Shown here: one piece after another, positions 60,600-64,000 of the stretch
How the letters are laid out: each line of letters opens with the position of its first letter
Numbering within the stretch: position 1 is the stretch's first letter
Assembly: GCF_000182925.2 (NCBI RefSeq)
Contig: NC_026502.1
Coordinates: forward strand, 3,162,001 to 3,226,000
Reading direction: 5' to 3'
From: Neurospora crassa OR74A
Taxonomy: Eukaryota > Ascomycota > Sordariomycetes > Sordariales > Sordariaceae
DNA length: 64,000 nucleotides
Translations under genes and position numbers: made by a program
The notes under the pieces: model-generated
Seen by the model: only the letters and a program-made list of their open reading frames with translations
Database searches by the model: none
What the model was told of the DNA's origin: nothing

Positions 60600-61669
60600 A
60601 GGGAATCAACTTACGGCCCCAACCTCAAAAAACTCGGCACCCATCCCTTAAACATCCACCTCACCCCTTCCTGGGCATACAAGCTCCCCAACACCTGCCC
60701 GATACTACTTTTCCCGCTCGCGCTCATGACCCGCGTCTTGACCACATCAATCGGGCTCGTCACCGTCGCCGCCGCCACGCCCGCCAGGAAACTGGCGCTA
60801 AAGTGCGTCGCCAGGTTATCCTCCAAGGGCGTATGTCTAATCAAGATGCGCTTGAACACATCGTAACTAGCCAGCTGGCTGGCCGTCATGGCGGCCGCCC
60901 TCGCACTATTGGGCCAAACACCCCTAAACCAGCTCCGGAACCCTTCCTCGCGCGTCATCCGCGCTAGGCCGTCGATGGCGTGCGCGTAGTTGCGTCGTTG
61001 CGCGGGGGGCAGAGCGGCGTCGTGCTGCATCCGCACGTTCAGCACGTCTGCTACGTTCCCCACCAAACCGCCGGCTACGCCGGAGACGGTGGCCATGGCG
61101 ATCAGCACGGGGAAGGAGGCCGGGTGGTCTTTGGTGGTGAAGCGGGTTTTGAGCTCTTCGTAGATGCCGAAGCGCGTGGTCGAGTAGGTGATTTGGCGGA
61201 GGAGAGAGGCGGAGAGACCGTTGTAGAGGCCGGTGATGCCGTTGTGGCGGATGATGTGGAGGACGGTGCCGGACATGGTTTTGGGGGCGTCGCCGGTGCG
61301 CATCTGGAGGCGGACTTTGACTGTTTCACATTGATGTTAGCCGTGGTGTTTCTTGGGCAGCTCGTGGGAGATGTGACATATTCGCTTCTAGGTAGGTAAT
61401 GGGCAAAACTTACCAAGATCGAGAGGATGTGTGACAGTGGCAGCCATGCTGCTGGCGCTTCCTCCGAACCAGAAGGGATAGTGTATTGTTTGTTGCTTGG
61501 ACTTTTTGGTCTTTGTCGTCGTCGCCGCGACTACGGGCTTATCTGATGTCATCGTCTGTTTGTCCATGATTGCTTGCGCCGCTGGCTTCGTAACTGACGC
61601 TGCCGCAGTCTGTTTGGAGTCCGAAGGCGAAGATGAAGGCCCTTCAAGGCCAGTGGTGACAGCCTGCAT
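60375..61669 (-). CDS. dic1: mitochondrial dicarboxylate carrier
   Basis: Inner-membrane carrier exchanging malate/succinate for phosphate. Three exons, complement(join(60375..60450,60615..61320,61414..61669)), 345 aa. Introns are 93 and 164 nt. Signature 1 is split by the first intron: PLDL|VKVRLQM. The second repeat has NVADVLNVRMQHDAALPPAQRRNYAHA, where the usual proline is absent, as in the yeast Dic1 I remember. The third has SPIDVVKTRVM. The last exon adds QTICTFIFLEGHRKMYKKV. The N-terminal extension (about 60 residues, K/T/S-rich, from MQAVTTGLEGPSSSPSD) precedes HYPFWFGGSASSMAATVTHP. Intron 2 contains the A60 run at 60538-60597 (poly-T in the transcript). Substrate is inferred from family motifs. 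Confidence 0.92.
60538..60597. repeat. 60-nt poly-A run inside dic1 intron 2
   Basis: Uninterrupted A60 on the plus strand, i.e. poly-U in the dic1 pre-mRNA between donor and acceptor. The exact length is likely unreliable in any assembly. Confidence 0.85.
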
Positions 61670-62578
61670 GGTTGTTTATATGTACGAAGAGCCCACGAGG
61701 ATTCTTGCCGATCAGGGGTCCGTTGTTCGTATAGGGGGCTTGTTATGGAACAGATGTGAAAATTGGTAGAGACGAGAGAATACCAATTGGTTACGGAGGT
61801 ATTCCAGATCAATTGATATCAATGGACAAAGATAACATGCAGACTTGGACGCAGGGTCGAGGTACTCAATCTCGCATATGTAGACAGATGTATGGTGTGT
61901 TCGTCTGATTTTACACAGAAAGCAGGTCCCAGCCGAACGTCCGAGATGCAAAAAGTCAAGACGAGATGACGACAGGTATTTTACTGAACATGAACGTGAA
62001 AGAATGGAAACAAGAAGTGGGCACAACGGTGTGAAAGACGGACGGGAGCGGGACTGACGGAAAGAAAATCCTACATACCATGGTGTAAGGGAAGCGGGCC
62101 CCATCGTCTAGACCGTTATCGGCGTAGCACCGCGGGCGTGTGATTGTGTTTTTTTACTCTTCGGCCCCTAGAACACCGAGCAACGACCCTGAAAAAGCTG
62201 CTGAAAGTGGAAAAATTGGTGACCGAGGCTCGAGCGAGGACAAAAGGAAGTTCCCCGGGCAGCACGATGTCATCATGCAGGACGTCACGCTTGGCGCCTT
62301 ATGTCGAACGACTGAAGCCCCATTGGCCCACTATAAGTTTCACACTAGGTACACTACACTAGCAGATCTCCGGCCCGGGCATCGTAGCCGCAGCGTAGGT
62401 GGAGGGGAGGGAATTTTGAGCTTTGGGCAATAGTACATACCCAATTTTTGTGCTTGTCCCGTGGCTGAGTGGCCAGCAAGGTCCCTTCACACCCACACCC
62501 ACACCCGATCCAATTGTTTACCTACTTTGGATATCGCGATCGCGACTCAACTTGCTTGTCCTAGGTACACATAGCACA
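61670..62578. other. divergent promoter region of dic1 and the PheRS gene
   Basis: 909 bases between divergent starts; CCTAGGTA lies at 62560-62567, 12 bases before the PheRS ATG. No gene supported. Confidence 0.6.
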
Positions 62579-64000
62579 ATGGCTGGACCCCGCGTTCTCG
62601 CGGCCAATGTCGTGCGGGCTGTGCCTCGTGTGATGACGGCCTCTGCCACGGCTTCGCTTTGGCGACTCAGCGCACAAGCTGGACGCGCCAGACTGAGCTT
62701 GACCAGAGCTCCCCGCCATTGTCTCCGAGTAGCATCTTATTCCTCCTCTGCAGGTCAGCATAATATGTCTACTTGGCTTCCAGAAGCTCTAACCAGACTC
62801 GGACTCTAAACAACGCAAAACACAAAAGGTGGTGCTGCTAGCTCCCCTCCCCCACCTTCGACCCTCAGCAGCTCGAGACCGGCGACGATCGAGGTCAATG
62901 GCAAGACCTACACCACCGACGAATGGTACAACGTCCCCCAGACCGTCCTCGCTCTCACCGGCCGCAAGCTTCATCTCCAGAAAGACCACCCCGTTGCCAT
63001 CACCCGCCAGATCATCGAGTCCAAGTTCTCCACGGCCACCTACAAGCGCTACAATGAGTTCGACCCTGTCGTCAGCACCATCGAGAACTTTGACTCGCTC
63101 GGTTTCCCGCCCGACCACGTCGGCCGCGCCCGCTCCGACACCTACTACATCAACGAGACCACGCTCCTGCGCACGCACACTTCAGCCCACGAGGCCGAGC
63201 TCTTCCGCGCCAGCGCCTCGGACGGCTACCTGATCAGCGCCGACGTCTACCGCCGCGACGAGGTCGACCGCAGCCACTACCCCGTCTTCCACCAGATGGA
63301 GGGAGCCCGCGTGTGGGACCGCACCAAAGTGCCCAATGGCGACGTCGTGGCCGCCATCTACGCCGACCTGGCCAAGCTGCCCACGCACGACGTCAAGGTC
63401 GAGGACCCCAACCCGCCGCACCACCCGGAGCGTAACCCACTGCAGAGCAAGCATCATAGCCCTGAGGAGGCCGAGGCCATCGCCGCCCACCTCAAGCGCT
63501 CGCTCGAGCTCATGGTCGTCGAGATCTTCACCCGCGCCAAGCAGGCCGCCGCTCGTCAGGATCCCAACTACGTCGACGAGCCGCTGCGTGTCCGCTGGGT
63601 TGAGGCCTACTTCCCCTTTACGTCGCCTTCGTGGGAATTGGAGGTGTACTACCAGGGTGACTGGCTTGAGGTGCTGGGCTGCGGTGTCAGCAAGCAGGAA
63701 CTGTTCATCAATGCGGACCAGCCGCAACAGCTCGGCTGGGCGTTCGGTATTGGTCTTGAGCGCATCGCCATGCTGTTGTTCCAGATCCCCGACATCCGTC
63801 TTTTCTGGTCCAAGGATGAGCGTTTCCTGAGCCAGTTCACCGGCGTGCAGGATAATCTTGACAAGCTGAAGCGCTTCGTCCCCTTCTCCAAGTATCCGGC
63901 TTGCTGGAAGGATGTGTCCTTCTGGCTGCGGTCAACGTCTGCGGCGGGTGGAAACACTGCCGTGGCCAACGTGCATGACTTTCATGAAAATGACCTGATG
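62579..64000 (+). CDS. msf1: mitochondrial phenylalanyl-tRNA synthetase, 3' end outside window
   Basis: Class II aminoacyl-tRNA synthetase that charges tRNA-Phe in mitochondria; single-chain type. Join(62579..62753,62829..>64000), 75-nt intron (GTCAGC...AAAAG, branch-like CTAAAC). The first exon MAGPRVLAANVVRAVPRVMTA, rich in A, R and S with YSSSAG, is a presequence. The catalytic part shows FDSLGFPPDHVGRARSDTYY, LLRTHTSAHEAELFR, YLISADVYRRDEVDRSHYPVFHQMEG, WELEVYYQGDWLEVLGCG and FGIGLERIAMLLFQIPDIRLFWSKD (motif 3). The FDX-ACB anticodon-binding domain begins at KYPACWKDVSFWL and is cut by the window end. An insertion around 63390-63460 (NPPHHPERNPLQSKHHSPEEAEA) is typical of fungal forms. 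Divergent from dic1. Confidence 0.94.

Overview
The window is nuclear DNA of a filamentous ascomycete, almost certainly a Neurospora (N. crassa or a close sibling; Sordariales). The reasons are short introns of mostly 54-164 nt with GTAAGT-type donors, strong C-ending codon bias in the highly expressed genes, long CT-rich leaders, and two protein models that fit the Neurospora enzymes as I remember them: a 338-aa glyceraldehyde-3-phosphate dehydrogenase (gpd-1) and a 626-aa secreted glucoamylase (gla-1). From memory, N. crassa gpd-1, hda-1 and gla-1 also lie close together on one chromosome, which agrees with the order here. The exact species cannot be fixed without alignment.

Layout. 1-739: 3' part of an INO80-complex Ies2-like (PAPA-1) gene. 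740-7251: a 6.5-kb gene-poor stretch with a perfect 20-bp hairpin at 5732-5782. 7252-14801: three lineage-restricted low-complexity genes (an AT-hook protein with a duplicated acidic tail; a Q/N-rich nuclear protein whose reading frame is cut by one in-frame TAG; a small two-exon gene). 18976-20066: gpd-1 behind a 4-kb upstream region. 22220-24836 (minus strand): an RS/GDR-repeat protein and a small poly-Q ORF. 27129-29620 (minus): the class II histone deacetylase hda-1. 31968-33092 (minus): Brx1 ribosome-assembly factor. 34265-35303 (minus): Rab11/Ypt3 GTPase with a 13-nt microexon. 37595-41935: a 1446-aa chromodomain protein. 42624-43712 (minus): a secreted DJ-1/PfpI-like protein. 45856-46071: a small membrane protein. 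46943-48965 (minus): the tri-snRNP factor Snu66/SART1. 53122-55064: gla-1. 55651-55722: tRNA-Arg(ACG). 56450-57245 (minus): mitochondrial GrpE. 58052-59218: Pol II subunit Rpb3. 60375-61669 (minus): mitochondrial dicarboxylate carrier. 62579 to the end: mitochondrial phenylalanyl-tRNA synthetase, open at the window edge.

The genes do not form one pathway. Loose themes are chromatin and transcription (Ies2, Hda1, chromodomain protein, Rpb3), RNA and ribosome work (Snu66, Brx1, tRNA-Arg, RS protein), mitochondrial function (GrpE, carrier, PheRS) and carbon metabolism (GAPDH, glucoamylase). I recognise no transposon, CRISPR array or secondary-metabolite cluster. The observations most worth a second look are the TAG that splits the Q-rich gene in a single frame, the stop codon born inside a third repeat copy of the AT-hook gene, the 13-nt Rab11 exon, the chromodomain gene near hda-1, the perfect hairpin, a degenerate ~40-bp tandem array at 44.2 kb, and a CTAGGTA/TACCTAG motif that recurs between genes.
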